From the NCBI RefSeq assembly GCF_042680125.1, contig NZ_JBHTNY010000067.1: a DNA stretch of 28,534 nucleotides; one strand, given 5' to 3'. Below, in pieces: positions 16,165 to 23,391 of this stretch. This DNA comes from Robinsoniella peoriensis (GTDB taxonomy: Bacteria; Bacillota; Clostridia; Lachnospirales; Lachnospiraceae). The translations under genes and the position numbers were made by a program. A model generated the notes under the pieces. That model saw only the letters and a list, made by a program, of their open reading frames with translations. It did no database searches and was not told the origin of the DNA. Position 1 is the first letter of the stretch, and every line of letters begins with the position of its first letter.

Positions 16165-17347
16165 ACTTTTAGAAAAATACAAATCCAACACAGCCACACC
16201 GGAAGAAATCCGGATGGTAGAAGAAGAATTGGAGAAATACGAAAGCATTACCGAATACTATACAGACCAGATGGGCGAAAATCTGAATCTGGACCTGCTG
16301 TCTGAAACAGAAGAATCAGAGATCAAAAATGTAAAAAAACACGTAAACCGTAAACTCCGCCGAAATATTTTTATCTCCATATTAAGCATCCTCGTTTTAT
16401 CTGCGGCAGTAATTCTGATTATCAATCAGAACTACTACGACCCCAATAGCGGAACTCCCACGGATGAATACGGTTTTGGACAGTTCATGATGGATACCAT
16501 GGCTTTTACCGAAGTACATTCACCCGGATATGCAACCAATACAGCAGAAGCCGTAAGAGACGGGCTGGGCAGCTATCAGATCCAGATCAGGCAGAACCAT
16601 TATTTTACCGGTAAGGAATCTGTATTCAGCGGAAAAATAATACGGGGAGAATTCCTGGACAGCGGCAACTCACTTATAAACTTCTGGCATTTCCCCTCTG
16701 CAAACTGTTTTGCTTTTAAAGAAGGCACACTGGTCTGGCAGGAAGCATCCGGAGTAGAGTACCGCCAGCAGCCACAGGACGACATCCAGTATCAGGCAGA
16801 TGCCTTAAAGGACCTGCCAAAATCTTCTCAGGTCGAGGCATATTTTACTTTTGAAAAAAATCTTACACTGGAAGAATTCAACAAACTCTACCTAAAATGG
16901 TATGGTGATGAAGACCATCAATTAGACATTACTTATGCAGCAGTCTGGACTGGCACTCACAGGGGCGCAACCGTTGGATTCCAGCCTGGCGGCGGCGGCA
17001 ATGTATATGAATCAGTCAAAGAAGTGGAAAAAATTTATCCATATCTAAGCCTGGTGGACCACAATGAGGAGCTTGATAAAGACCCTGTAGGAATCTGGCA
17101 GACTCACTTCGAGTCACTTTTAAGCTATCTCACAGACCGGCAGGAATTTTTACAGGCAATGGCAAATGTAAATAATATCGGCCCCTGGTTTTACCAGGAT
17201 ATTCAGGCATATATAAAGGAAAACGGCATGCAGATCTATGGTATTTTAGCACAGGGCAGCGCAGATCAAGTACTGAGTTTCCTGGAGCAGGAGAACATAG
17301 ACGGATTTAATGTAGCGGATGTCAAACTATCCATCCTGTCCCACTGA
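16151..17347 (+). CDS. Membrane-bound anti-sigma factor (sigma-regulator N/C domain type)
   Basis: A 398-aa membrane protein. The N-terminal about 70 residues (FHELLEKYKSNTATPEEI...) form the cytosolic sigma-binding part; a single TM segment is at about 72-92; the rest is extracellular and resembles the Sigma_reg_C domain of YhdL-like anti-SigM factors. There is no zinc His-x3-Cys-x2-Cys motif, so it is not a ZAS anti-sigma. It would hold the ECF sigma at the membrane until an envelope signal arrives. ATG 16151 has GGGAGGGATACT and overlaps the sigma gene by 14 bp. No clear terminator follows; the mRNA runs into the repeat at 17385. Confidence 0.82.
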   Translation: MNFHELLEKYKSNTATPEEIRMVEEELEKYESITEYYTDQMGENLNLDLLSETEESEIKNVKKHVNRKLRRNIFISILSILVLSAAVILIINQNYYDPNSGTPTDEYGFGQFMMDTMAFTEVHSPGYATNTAEAVRDGLGSYQIQIRQNHYFTGKESVFSGKIIRGEFLDSGNSLINFWHFPSANCFAFKEGTLVWQEASGVEYRQQPQDDIQYQADALKDLPKSSQVEAYFTFEKNLTLEEFNKLYLKWYGDEDHQLDITYAAVWTGTHRGATVGFQPGGGGNVYESVKEVEKIYPYLSLVDHNEELDKDPVGIWQTHFESLLSYLTDRQEFLQAMANVNNIGPWFYQDIQAYIKENGMQIYGILAQGSADQVLSFLEQENIDGFNVADVKLSILSH

Positions 17348-17384
17348 TGTCCATGAAGCACTCCGCCGTTGCATAATAGCTCCT

Positions 17385-17600
17385 TAAACTGTATCCTCTT
17401 CATTTCGCCGCAGTCCTACATCGCCACTGCCAGTCACTGCACTGCTAAACTATACACCGCTATATTTCACCACAGTCCTACATCGCCGCATCCGGTCACT
17501 GCGCTGCTAAACACTGTATTCCGCCGCATTCCACTGCTACTAAACTGTATTCCGCCGCATTCCACTGCTGCCAAACTGTACTGCACCGCATACTGCAGCC
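17385..17600. repeat. Nested imperfect tandem repeats overlapping the MATE 3' end
   Basis: Two related repeat tiers. Copies of about 62 bp start near 17402 and 17464 (CGCAGTCCTACATCGCC and CACAGTCCTACATCGCC cores, then CACTGC.CTGCTAAAC). Then come about 31-bp copies at 17509, 17542 and 17573 sharing AAACTGTATTCCGCCGCATT; the third is degenerate. The stop codon of the MATE gene (17540-17542) and its last about 18 codons lie within the shorter copies. The convergent anti-sigma gene ends just outside the array. Confidence 0.8.
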
Positions 17601-18862
17601 GTTAAAAGTTCTGTAGCCGGCACAACCAGCCATACCCCTGTCATATTCCATACATTTGGAAATACAAGGATCAAAACTACATTTAGTATTACTCCTCTTA
17701 ACAGAGCAATCAGCATGGAGCGCGCCGGCTGATCTTTGGCTGACAATACGGCAGCCATAACCACATTGATTCCCATAGGGATAAACGCAAGAAAATAAAT
17801 CTTTATTCCCTCCAGGGCAATCTTCGTAAACCCGGCGTCACCTGATTCATTGAAGATTCCAACAATAGGTTCTGCCAGCAGCACACCGCCTGCATAACAG
17901 ATTACTCCGCAGGCGGCAGCAAGCAGAACCCCTCTTTGCATCACGAAGCGTATACCGCCAAAATCTTTTTTCCCATACTGGGAACTGATGATCGGCTGCA
18001 CTCCCTGGGCAACTCCGGTAAATATGGAACATACAATCAGGGCAATATTGGCAATCACACCATATGCAGCGACACCTATGTTCCCGGCAAGCTTTAAAAT
18101 CGTAAAATTGAACAGCAGCATAACAATTGCAGAAGATAATTCTCCAATAAAAGAGGACATACCAAGAGAAATTGTCCGGACTACATCTGAAATCTTTGTT
18201 CTTTCTTTCACCAGCATAAAGTGGCTGCGTCCTTTAATTTTGTGTGTGGAAAGCACACACATGCTTAAGACCGGTGCAATCCCGGTAGCAAATGCCGCCC
18301 CAAACATTCCCCACCGAAACCCGAATACAAATAAAATATCCAAAACAATATTACTGAAACTGCCGGTCAGCATCGCCGCCATTGCCGTCTGGGGGTACCC
18401 GTCGTTCCTTACAAAACAAACCAACACATTATTTACCATAAACGCAAGGGAAAAAAGCAGTATGGTTCTCATATAAGGGATCATATCCTGCATAACTGCC
18501 TCATCTGCTCCCAATAGAGCCCCCAATTGCCTGGATGCAAACAAACCGACTAATGTAAAAAACACACCACAGAGAAGGGCCAGTTTAACGGAAAGTGTAA
18601 AAGAAGCTTTCGCCGCCTTTTCATTTCCTGTCCCCATAGCCATCGCAAAACGGGTAGCACCCCCCATTCCAATCATCAAACCTATCCCATTCATAAAAGA
18701 ATATACAGGCAGCGTCAGATTCAATGCCGCAAGCCCATTACTCCCCACACCGTTTGCAACACAGAGGGTATCTACAAAAATAAAACAAGACAACCCCAGC
18801 ATACTCAAAATGTTCAAAGATACATACTTTGCAAATACCCTTCCCAAACTTTTACTTTCCAT
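17540..18862 (-). CDS. MATE-family multidrug exporter (MepA-like)
   Basis: A 440-aa polytopic membrane protein with twelve hydrophobic segments in two halves. Family features are FVDTLCVANGVGSNGLAALNL in the first half and GVAAYGVIANIALIVCSIFTGVAQGVQPIISSQYG in the second, typical of Na+/H+-coupled MATE exporters of the MepA/DinF group. Drug or cation export is inferred. ATG 18862 was chosen over 18931 because AAAGGTGGA precedes it. The last about 18 residues (AVCGAVQFGSSGMRRNTV) are encoded by a tandem repeat array, an acquired tail. A leader peptide and terminator precede the gene, suggesting antibiotic-induced readthrough. Confidence 0.9.
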   Translation of the reverse strand: MESKSLGRVFAKYVSLNILSMLGLSCFIFVDTLCVANGVGSNGLAALNLTLPVYSFMNGIGLMIGMGGATRFAMAMGTGNEKAAKASFTLSVKLALLCGVFFTLVGLFASRQLGALLGADEAVMQDMIPYMRTILLFSLAFMVNNVLVCFVRNDGYPQTAMAAMLTGSFSNIVLDILFVFGFRWGMFGAAFATGIAPVLSMCVLSTHKIKGRSHFMLVKERTKISDVVRTISLGMSSFIGELSSAIVMLLFNFTILKLAGNIGVAAYGVIANIALIVCSIFTGVAQGVQPIISSQYGKKDFGGIRFVMQRGVLLAAACGVICYAGGVLLAEPIVGIFNESGDAGFTKIALEGIKIYFLAFIPMGINVVMAAVLSAKDQPARSMLIALLRGVILNVVLILVFPNVWNMTGVWLVVPATELLTAAVCGAVQFGSSGMRRNTV

Positions 18863-18913
18863 AAAAATTCCACCTTTCTGCCTTGAGCCAGTTGAAAAAA
18901 TATTCCTTATCAC

Positions 18914-18968
18914 AAAAAAAGCACCAGTCATCTATACCCAATGGCCTAACGGTATAGATGTCCGATGC
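18914..18968 (-). terminator. Intrinsic terminator inside the MATE gene leader (attenuator)
   Basis: Minus strand CATCTATACC (18951-18960) pairs perfectly with 18929-18938 across a 12-base loop. The flanks GCATCGG/CTGGTGC add seven more pairs (two G-U) after one mismatch. Seven T follow (18914-18920). It is about 50 bp before the MATE start, with no gene end nearby to terminate, so it should control readthrough into the exporter. Confidence 0.8.
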
Positions 18969-18972
18969 TTAT

Positions 18973-18999
18973 TTATGATACATGCATCCGGCGACGCAT
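18973..18999 (-). CDS. Putative regulatory leader peptide MRRRMHVS
   Basis: A nine-codon ORF (eight residues plus stop) starts at ATG 18999, eight bases after AGAAGAG, and ends five bases before the attenuator stem. Arg-Arg-Arg right after Met fits the +x+ (basic, any, basic) pattern at which macrolide-bound ribosomes stall, known from ErmDL-type leaders (MRLR). Its first codons can pair with later ones (TACATGC with GCATGTA), and the CCGGATGC part can also pair with GCATCGG of the terminator arm. Ribosome stalling would therefore change folding. Translation and drug response are inference. Confidence 0.45.
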   Translation of the reverse strand: MRRRMHVS

Positions 19000-19073
19000 G
19001 TAAAAAGCTCTTCTTTTATAATATGAGATTGATCTTACCACATGTTTAAAAAATTTGCAACTTAAAACAAACT

Positions 19074-19239
19074 CTAGAGCGTATTTTAAAATTGCTTTCT
19101 GGCAGCTGTGCGTCACAGTTTGTGGAAGATTTGTCCCGGATGAAGGGCGACAAGCGTGCTACGTAACCTGAATTCGGGGCAAATATGCCGCAAAGTGGGG
19201 CGTGCAGATGGCAGGAATGAATTTTAAAACACGCTCTAG
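19074..19239. repeat. 166-bp palindromic MITE-like element, copy 2
   Basis: Ends are inverted repeats: CTAGAGCGTATTTTAAAATT at 19074, and the complement of 19220-19239 reads CTAGAGCGTGTTTTAAAATT, 19 of 20 identical. Pairing continues inward along most of the element. Length and internal blocks match the copy at 7732-7896, though the arms have diverged. It supplies the TAG stop codon (19236-19238) of the acetyltransferase gene and may act as its 3' hairpin. No ORF inside. Confidence 0.8.
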
Positions 19240-19844
19240 TAGTCAGTCACATCAAATTTTTTGTCCTTAAAGTAAAAATCCCTGTCCGCCTCAGTAATCT
19301 CCCGTAAGATTCTGCATGGGTTACCCACTGCCACCACATTATCCGGAATATCCTTAGTCACAACGCTTCCCGAACCGATCACCACATTGTTGCCAATATG
19401 GACTCCGGGATTAACTACAACATTAGATCCCAGCCATACGCTGTCACCAATAGTGATGCCGATTCCATATTCATATCCTGAATTTCTGGAATCCGGATGA
19501 ATCGGATGCCCTGCAGTAATGATAGACACATTCGGTCCAAACATTGTATTATTTCCAATAGTAACTTTTCCCACATCCAGAATAACACAATTATAATTGG
19601 CAATAAAATTGTCACCTACTTCAATATTTTTTCCATAATCACAGTGAAACGGCGGTAAGACAGCTACATTTTTACCGGCCTTTCCCAGTATCCCACGGAT
19701 CATCAGTTCCATCTTCTCCGCTTCATCCGGCCTGCATAAATTATATTCATAAATTTTCTTCTTATTTTCAATCTGTTCCTCAGCAAGGCCATCCATCCAG
19801 GCCTTATATGGAAGCCCCGTCAGCATTCTTTCTTTGTGATTCAT
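19236..19844 (-). CDS. Maltose/galactoside O-acetyltransferase (left-handed beta-helix)
   Basis: A 202-aa acetyl-CoA-dependent sugar O-acetyltransferase of the LacA/Maa type. The N-terminal helical part (ERMLTGLPYKAWMDGLAEEQIENKKK) precedes hexapeptide repeats (IGNNTMFGPNVSI, IGDSVWLGSNVVVNPGVHIGNNVVIGSGSVVTKDIP). The catalytic His is in ITAGHPIHP, and VAVGNPCRILREI closes the helix. It acetylates excess glucose/maltose or galactosides in relatives. ATG 19844 follows AGAAAGGA. It lies 55 bp after the alpha-glucosidase gene and is likely cotranscribed. Its stop codon is the edge of a palindromic repeat, so the last residues may have been altered by the insertion. Confidence 0.9.
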   Translation of the reverse strand: MNHKERMLTGLPYKAWMDGLAEEQIENKKKIYEYNLCRPDEAEKMELMIRGILGKAGKNVAVLPPFHCDYGKNIEVGDNFIANYNCVILDVGKVTIGNNTMFGPNVSIITAGHPIHPDSRNSGYEYGIGITIGDSVWLGSNVVVNPGVHIGNNVVIGSGSVVTKDIPDNVVAVGNPCRILREITEADRDFYFKDKKFDVTDY

Positions 19845-19860
19845 ACTGGTTCCTTTCTAG

Positions 19861-19889
19861 AAAGCAGCGGATAAATTTTCCGCAGCTTT
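19861..19889 (-). other. Intercistronic hairpin between alpha-glucosidase and acetyltransferase genes
   Basis: AAAGCAGCGGA (19861-19871) and TCCGCAGCTTT (19879-19889) form 11 pairs with one mismatch and a 7-base loop. There is no real T-run, so it is more likely an mRNA stability or partial-termination hairpin than a full terminator. Confidence 0.45.
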
Positions 19890-19899
19890 GATCATCTGA

Positions 19900-21567
19900 T
19901 TAAATTTCCAGAATTATAACCTGATATCCTTTGAGCTGCAAATAATTACCGTCCTGAGCAAGATCCGTATAATTATTAATTAATAATTTTTTATATGAAC
20001 TTGGTAAAGTCACCGTCTGTCCGTCCATCTGGAAGTTAGCTACAACCATCAATGTCTTTTCTTGTCCTTTACGGTAATAAGCCATCAGATTATTCTGATC
20101 TTCCCATTCCGGAATAAACTCACCATATACAACAGCCTCCTGATAGACCGGATTCTTACGCAGTGCTATCAGTTGTTTGTAAAAAGAAAATACGGAATCT
20201 GAATTCTCTATCTGACTCTTTGCATTGATTCTGCTATAATTGGGATTTGCCGCAAGCCAGGGTGTACCAGTAGTAAATCCTGCATTTTCACTGTCATCCC
20301 ACTGCATTGGCGTTCTTGCATTATCCCTGCTGAACTTGGAAATGACCTTTAAAGCTTCCGCTTCTGTAAGCCCTGCATCTATGGCAACACGGTATTCTTC
20401 CAGGGAGGAAATATCATCTACCTCGTCTATAGAAGTAAATTCCATATTTTCCATTCCAAGTTCCTGTCCCTGATAAATAAACGGAAGGCCTCTCAGCATA
20501 AAGTTTACTGCCCCCAAAAGCTTCTTACTTGCATCGCAGACTTCTCCCTCCGGTATGTAATGGCTGACACCTCTTGGCTCATCATGGTTTTCGATAATAT
20601 TAGAGAGATATCCAATGTCTCCAACACGTTTTTGTGCATCAAAACAACATTTTTTATAATCATTCGGCGTAATCTGCGTATGAGCGTACCACCCTTTTTC
20701 ATTCTGCCCAAAGATTGTTTCATTGAAATCAAACATACTGGAAAAATATCCATTGTCTCCGATAAAATCAGGCAATTCACCCTCTTTATCATTAAAGACT
20801 TCACCAACAGTAAATGCGTCATACTTTTTAAATGTCCTGTCCCGCATTTCTCCCAGAAATTCACCAACACCCTCAGCTTCCTCTAACATATGGGCAATAT
20901 TACTTAATCCATCTGCACGATCCGGTTCATAATTTTTAAATGGCAATGCCTTTTTAATATTAATAATTGCATCGATACGAAATCCCGAAAGCCCTTTCTC
21001 CAACCACCAATTAATATTTTTATAAACCTCTTCCCGCACCTCCGGATTTTCCCAGTTTAAATCCGGCTGTTTTTTATGAAATACATGCAGATAAAACTTA
21101 TCGGTATCGGAAAGCGGCTCCCAGCAAGGTCCTCCAAAATAAGATCTCCAGTTGCATGGAAGCTCCCCGTCCTTCTTATCCTCCAGATAAAAATACTTCC
21201 CATATTTCCCTTCCGGATCTTTCATCGCCATCTTAAACCACTCATGTTCATCGGAACAATGATTAACTACTAAATCCATAAGAATATACATTCCCCGCTT
21301 CTTTGCTTCCATAAGCAGTTCATCCATATCCTCCATCGTCCCAAATCTGGGATCAATGTTATAATAGTCCGAAATATCATATCCCTGATCCGCCAAGGGT
21401 GAGGAATAGATGGGAGATAACCAGATGATATCCACTCCCAGATCCTGTAAATAATCCAGCTTGCTTATAATTCCCTGTATATCTCCAATTCCATCCCCAT
21501 TGGAATCATAAAAACTCTTCGGATAAATCTGATATGCTGTCTTTTCTTGCCACCATTTTTTTTGCAT
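19900..21567 (-). CDS. Alpha-glucosidase, GH13 oligo-1,6-glucosidase-like
   Basis: A 555-aa cytosolic GH13 enzyme of the oligo-1,6-glucosidase/alpha-glucosidase group. It starts WWQEKTAYQIYPKSFYDSNG. DLVVNHCSDEHEWF is region I, GFRIDAIINI carries the nucleophile Asp, FTVGEVFND the acid/base Glu, and IENHDEPR the third Asp; DNARTPMQWD is also typical. The residue after the nucleophile is Ala, not the Val seen in classical oligo-1,6-glucosidases, hinting at alpha-1,4 or mixed specificity. ATG 21567 follows GGAGG at eight bases and was chosen over a GTG at 21582. The AraC gene lies upstream on the same strand and the acetyltransferase downstream. Confidence 0.9.
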   Translation of the reverse strand: MQKKWWQEKTAYQIYPKSFYDSNGDGIGDIQGIISKLDYLQDLGVDIIWLSPIYSSPLADQGYDISDYYNIDPRFGTMEDMDELLMEAKKRGMYILMDLVVNHCSDEHEWFKMAMKDPEGKYGKYFYLEDKKDGELPCNWRSYFGGPCWEPLSDTDKFYLHVFHKKQPDLNWENPEVREEVYKNINWWLEKGLSGFRIDAIINIKKALPFKNYEPDRADGLSNIAHMLEEAEGVGEFLGEMRDRTFKKYDAFTVGEVFNDKEGELPDFIGDNGYFSSMFDFNETIFGQNEKGWYAHTQITPNDYKKCCFDAQKRVGDIGYLSNIIENHDEPRGVSHYIPEGEVCDASKKLLGAVNFMLRGLPFIYQGQELGMENMEFTSIDEVDDISSLEEYRVAIDAGLTEAEALKVISKFSRDNARTPMQWDDSENAGFTTGTPWLAANPNYSRINAKSQIENSDSVFSFYKQLIALRKNPVYQEAVVYGEFIPEWEDQNNLMAYYRKGQEKTLMVVANFQMDGQTVTLPSSYKKLLINNYTDLAQDGNYLQLKGYQVIILEI

Positions 21568-21610
21568 TCTATGTGCCTCCACAATTATATTTTCATTACT
21601 TATAGCACAT

Positions 21611-21616
21611 ATTATA
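21611..21616 (-). promoter_or_regulatory. -10 box of a likely activator-dependent promoter for the alpha-glucosidase
   Basis: Minus strand TATAAT at 21611-21616 with no good -35 (GGACTT at 17 bp). GTGAAGT occurs twice upstream on the same strand, 34 bp apart (starting near 21662 and 21628). A poor -35 plus repeated half-sites suits control by the adjacent AraC-type protein; this is inference. Confidence 0.45.
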
Positions 21617-21680
21617 CTATTTCACTTCACATAAGTCCTACATTTATTTGTTCAAAAACTTCACTATTTTGACTTTTTTA

Positions 21681-22622
21681 TCATTTCATCTCATTCGCAA
21701 AACTGCTGCGGTTTTCCTTCTTATACAAGCGTGGAGTCGTTCCCGTATACTTTTTAAACTCTCTTAAAAAGTTTCCAAGATTATTAAACCCGCAGTCCAG
21801 ACAAATGTCCATAATCAGATTATCTGTACTTATCACCATTTCAGCCGCCCTGCGAATACGAATTTCATTAACATATTCCATTGGTGTCTTACCTATTGCC
21901 CGCCTAAAGAAACGGCAGAAATACTGCTCATTTACATTAATCAGCCCTGCCAGATCACGAATATAAATTCTATCCCTGTAGTTCTCCCTTATATAAGTTA
22001 AAACCGTCTTAATACTCTCCACCTGATGATTTACTCCGTTCTCCTGCCTGGTAAGCAGCCCCTGCCCGGTAAGTATCGCAAGTATCCTAAGCAAAGATGC
22101 CTTAATCAACATCTGGGATACCGATACACTTACATTTTTTTGACCTGGTTTCTCCCCTGTGTCTTCCATCATACTAAAAGCTTTTTGAATCTGCTCATAC
22201 TCTCTGTATATATCCTGAAACTCTTTAAGAGATGCATTTATACTTCTTGGTAATGAAAGATTTCCATTTATCAAAGGCTGAATTACCTGGTTTTGCATTG
22301 TGTCATAAGAATTAAAGCTAAGTACATAAGGGTTAAAAACTACCGCATCTTCCTCACATAGACCATTCGACGTAATATAATGAAGTTCTCCCGGGTTGAC
22401 AAAGAAAAAACATTCTTCCGTAATCTCATAAGACTCCATGTTTATCTCCATATGAAAATTCCCTTTTTTAAAATGCAGCAATTCAATCTCATCATGCCAG
22501 TGATGCTTTACTAAAAAAAGACTTTCACTCTGCTCAGCCTCATAAAAAGCACAGCGAAAAGAAGCTGACCCATGAGGCTTATCCTCCTTCAAACTCTTCG
22601 TATTTTGTACCTGAATAGCCAA
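21681..22622 (-). CDS. AraC-family transcriptional regulator
   Basis: About 313 aa: an N-terminal cupin sensor (KHHWHDEIELLHFKKGNFHMEINMESYEI...FFFVNPGELHYI) and a C-terminal double helix-turn-helix (IYIRDLAGLINVNEQYFCRFFRRAIGKTPMEYVNEIRIRRAAEMV...DICLDCGFNNLGNFLREFKKYTG, in parts). Such proteins usually sense a sugar and activate nearby genes; the alpha-glucosidase 113 bp downstream is the natural target. Start is uncertain. An ATG at 22673 opens the frame, but it has no good SD and runs through low-complexity Lys codons and two rare AGG codons. Those AGG codons form GGGGAGGAGGG right before TTG 22622, which I prefer. The 22673 ATG does overlap the stop of a mini-ORF (ATGA). Confidence 0.85.
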   Translation of the reverse strand: MAIQVQNTKSLKEDKPHGSASFRCAFYEAEQSESLFLVKHHWHDEIELLHFKKGNFHMEINMESYEITEECFFFVNPGELHYITSNGLCEEDAVVFNPYVLSFNSYDTMQNQVIQPLINGNLSLPRSINASLKEFQDIYREYEQIQKAFSMMEDTGEKPGQKNVSVSVSQMLIKASLLRILAILTGQGLLTRQENGVNHQVESIKTVLTYIRENYRDRIYIRDLAGLINVNEQYFCRFFRRAIGKTPMEYVNEIRIRRAAEMVISTDNLIMDICLDCGFNNLGNFLREFKKYTGTTPRLYKKENRSSFANEMK

Positions 22623-22669
22623 GACCCTCCTCCCCACAAGAAAAAAAGCTGTCTCCAGCTTTTTCTTCT

Positions 22670-22717
22670 TCATTCTTCTTTTACTTTTTCCATTACTTCT
22701 TTTACTTTTTCCATTAC
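22670..22717 (-). other. 21-bp tandem duplication with a 14-codon mini-ORF
   Basis: Two identical 21-bp units (22676-22696 and 22697-22717, minus strand core GTAATGGAAAAAGTAAAAG) lie between the Bfd-like gene and the AraC frame. They encode MEKVKEVMEKVKEE. Its ATG (22714) overlaps the Bfd-like stop as TAATG and its TGA overlaps the ATG at 22673 as ATGA. Whether it is translated is unknown. Confidence 0.5.
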
Positions 22718-23391
22718 TTCTTTTTGCTTTTCTTTTTCTTCTTTATATCTTTTACTTTAAAATTTTTGTCATCTAACTTAATTACCCTAATCTTCTGTTG
22801 ATGATCTTTTTTTACTACCTGACCATTTATCAATTTCGCTTCTGTTTTTTCATCCTCAGACTTTTTCTCTTTTAATCTCTTATCTATTGACATAGCAGTC
22901 ATTGGATTTTCATCTTTGAGCTTTATATCCTTCAGAGTTTTATCGTTTATTGATATATCCTTAATCTGTTTATTCTTTATCTTTTTATCCTTTGTCTTCC
23001 TACACTTCGATCCCTTTGCTTCCTTAACCTTTATCCCTTTATTCTTTGCTTCCTTATCCTCTGTTTTCTTAACCTTTATCCCTTTATTCTTTGCTTCCTT
23101 ATCCTCTGTTTTCTTAACCTTTATCCCCTTATTCTTTGCTTCCTTATCCTTTGTTTTCTTAACCTTTATCTTCTTATCCTTTACCATCTTATCACCGGAA
23201 GTTTCCTTCCCCATATCTTCCAACATTTCCTTTGTAAATTCCTTCACTCTGCATTCACAATGTCCACATTTCCCAGATACCTTCGTTACCTTCTTTACCT
23301 TTTTAAATGAATCCGCACCATCTTCTACTGCCTTACGGATATCATCACAAGAAACCTTAAAACAAGGACAAATGTATTTTCCTTTTCCCAT
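22714..23391 (-). CDS. Bfd-like [2Fe-2S] protein with long Lys-rich repeat tail
   Basis: A 225-aa protein. Residues about 1-60 are a BFD-type (bacterioferritin-associated ferredoxin) domain: YICPCFKVSCDDIRKAVEDG with Cys-x-Cys, then GKCGHCEC with Cys-x-x-Cys, the four-Cys [2Fe-2S] pattern. The remaining about 160 residues are more than one third Lys, with 15-residue tandem repeats (KGIKVKKTEDKEAKN). Normal Bfd domains are 55-70 aa alone, so the tail is exceptional; a polycation could bind the acidic ferritin shell, nucleic acid or teichoic acid. Bfd proteins reduce ferritin iron for release; this role is inferred from the domain and the TAATG overlap with the ferritin gene. The Lys codons (AAA/AAG) and repeats suggest recent expansion. 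Confidence 0.8.
   Translation of the reverse strand: MGKGKYICPCFKVSCDDIRKAVEDGADSFKKVKKVTKVSGKCGHCECRVKEFTKEMLEDMGKETSGDKMVKDKKIKVKKTKDKEAKNKGIKVKKTEDKEAKNKGIKVKKTEDKEAKNKGIKVKEAKGSKCRKTKDKKIKNKQIKDISINDKTLKDIKLKDENPMTAMSIDKRLKEKKSEDEKTEAKLINGQVVKKDHQQKIRVIKLDDKNFKVKDIKKKKKSKKK
23026..23160. repeat. 45-bp in-frame tandem repeat, three copies
   Basis: Units at 23026-23070, 23071-23115 and 23116-23160. The first two are identical and the third differs at two positions; a partial copy follows from 23161. Each unit encodes 15 residues of the Lys-rich tail. Near-identity at DNA level indicates recent slippage or unequal recombination. Confidence 0.9.

Noticed and set aside
17385..17600. CRISPR array
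   Set aside because: Repeats are adjacent with no unique spacers of constant size, are imperfect, and no cas genes are near.
18863..19023. Known riboswitch (guanidine, yjdF or similar) before the MATE gene
   Set aside because: I could not find the conserved core bases of those classes; the leader ORF plus terminator explains the layout better.
23026..23160. CRISPR-like or intergenic repeat
   Set aside because: The 45-bp units are contiguous and in frame within a coding region.
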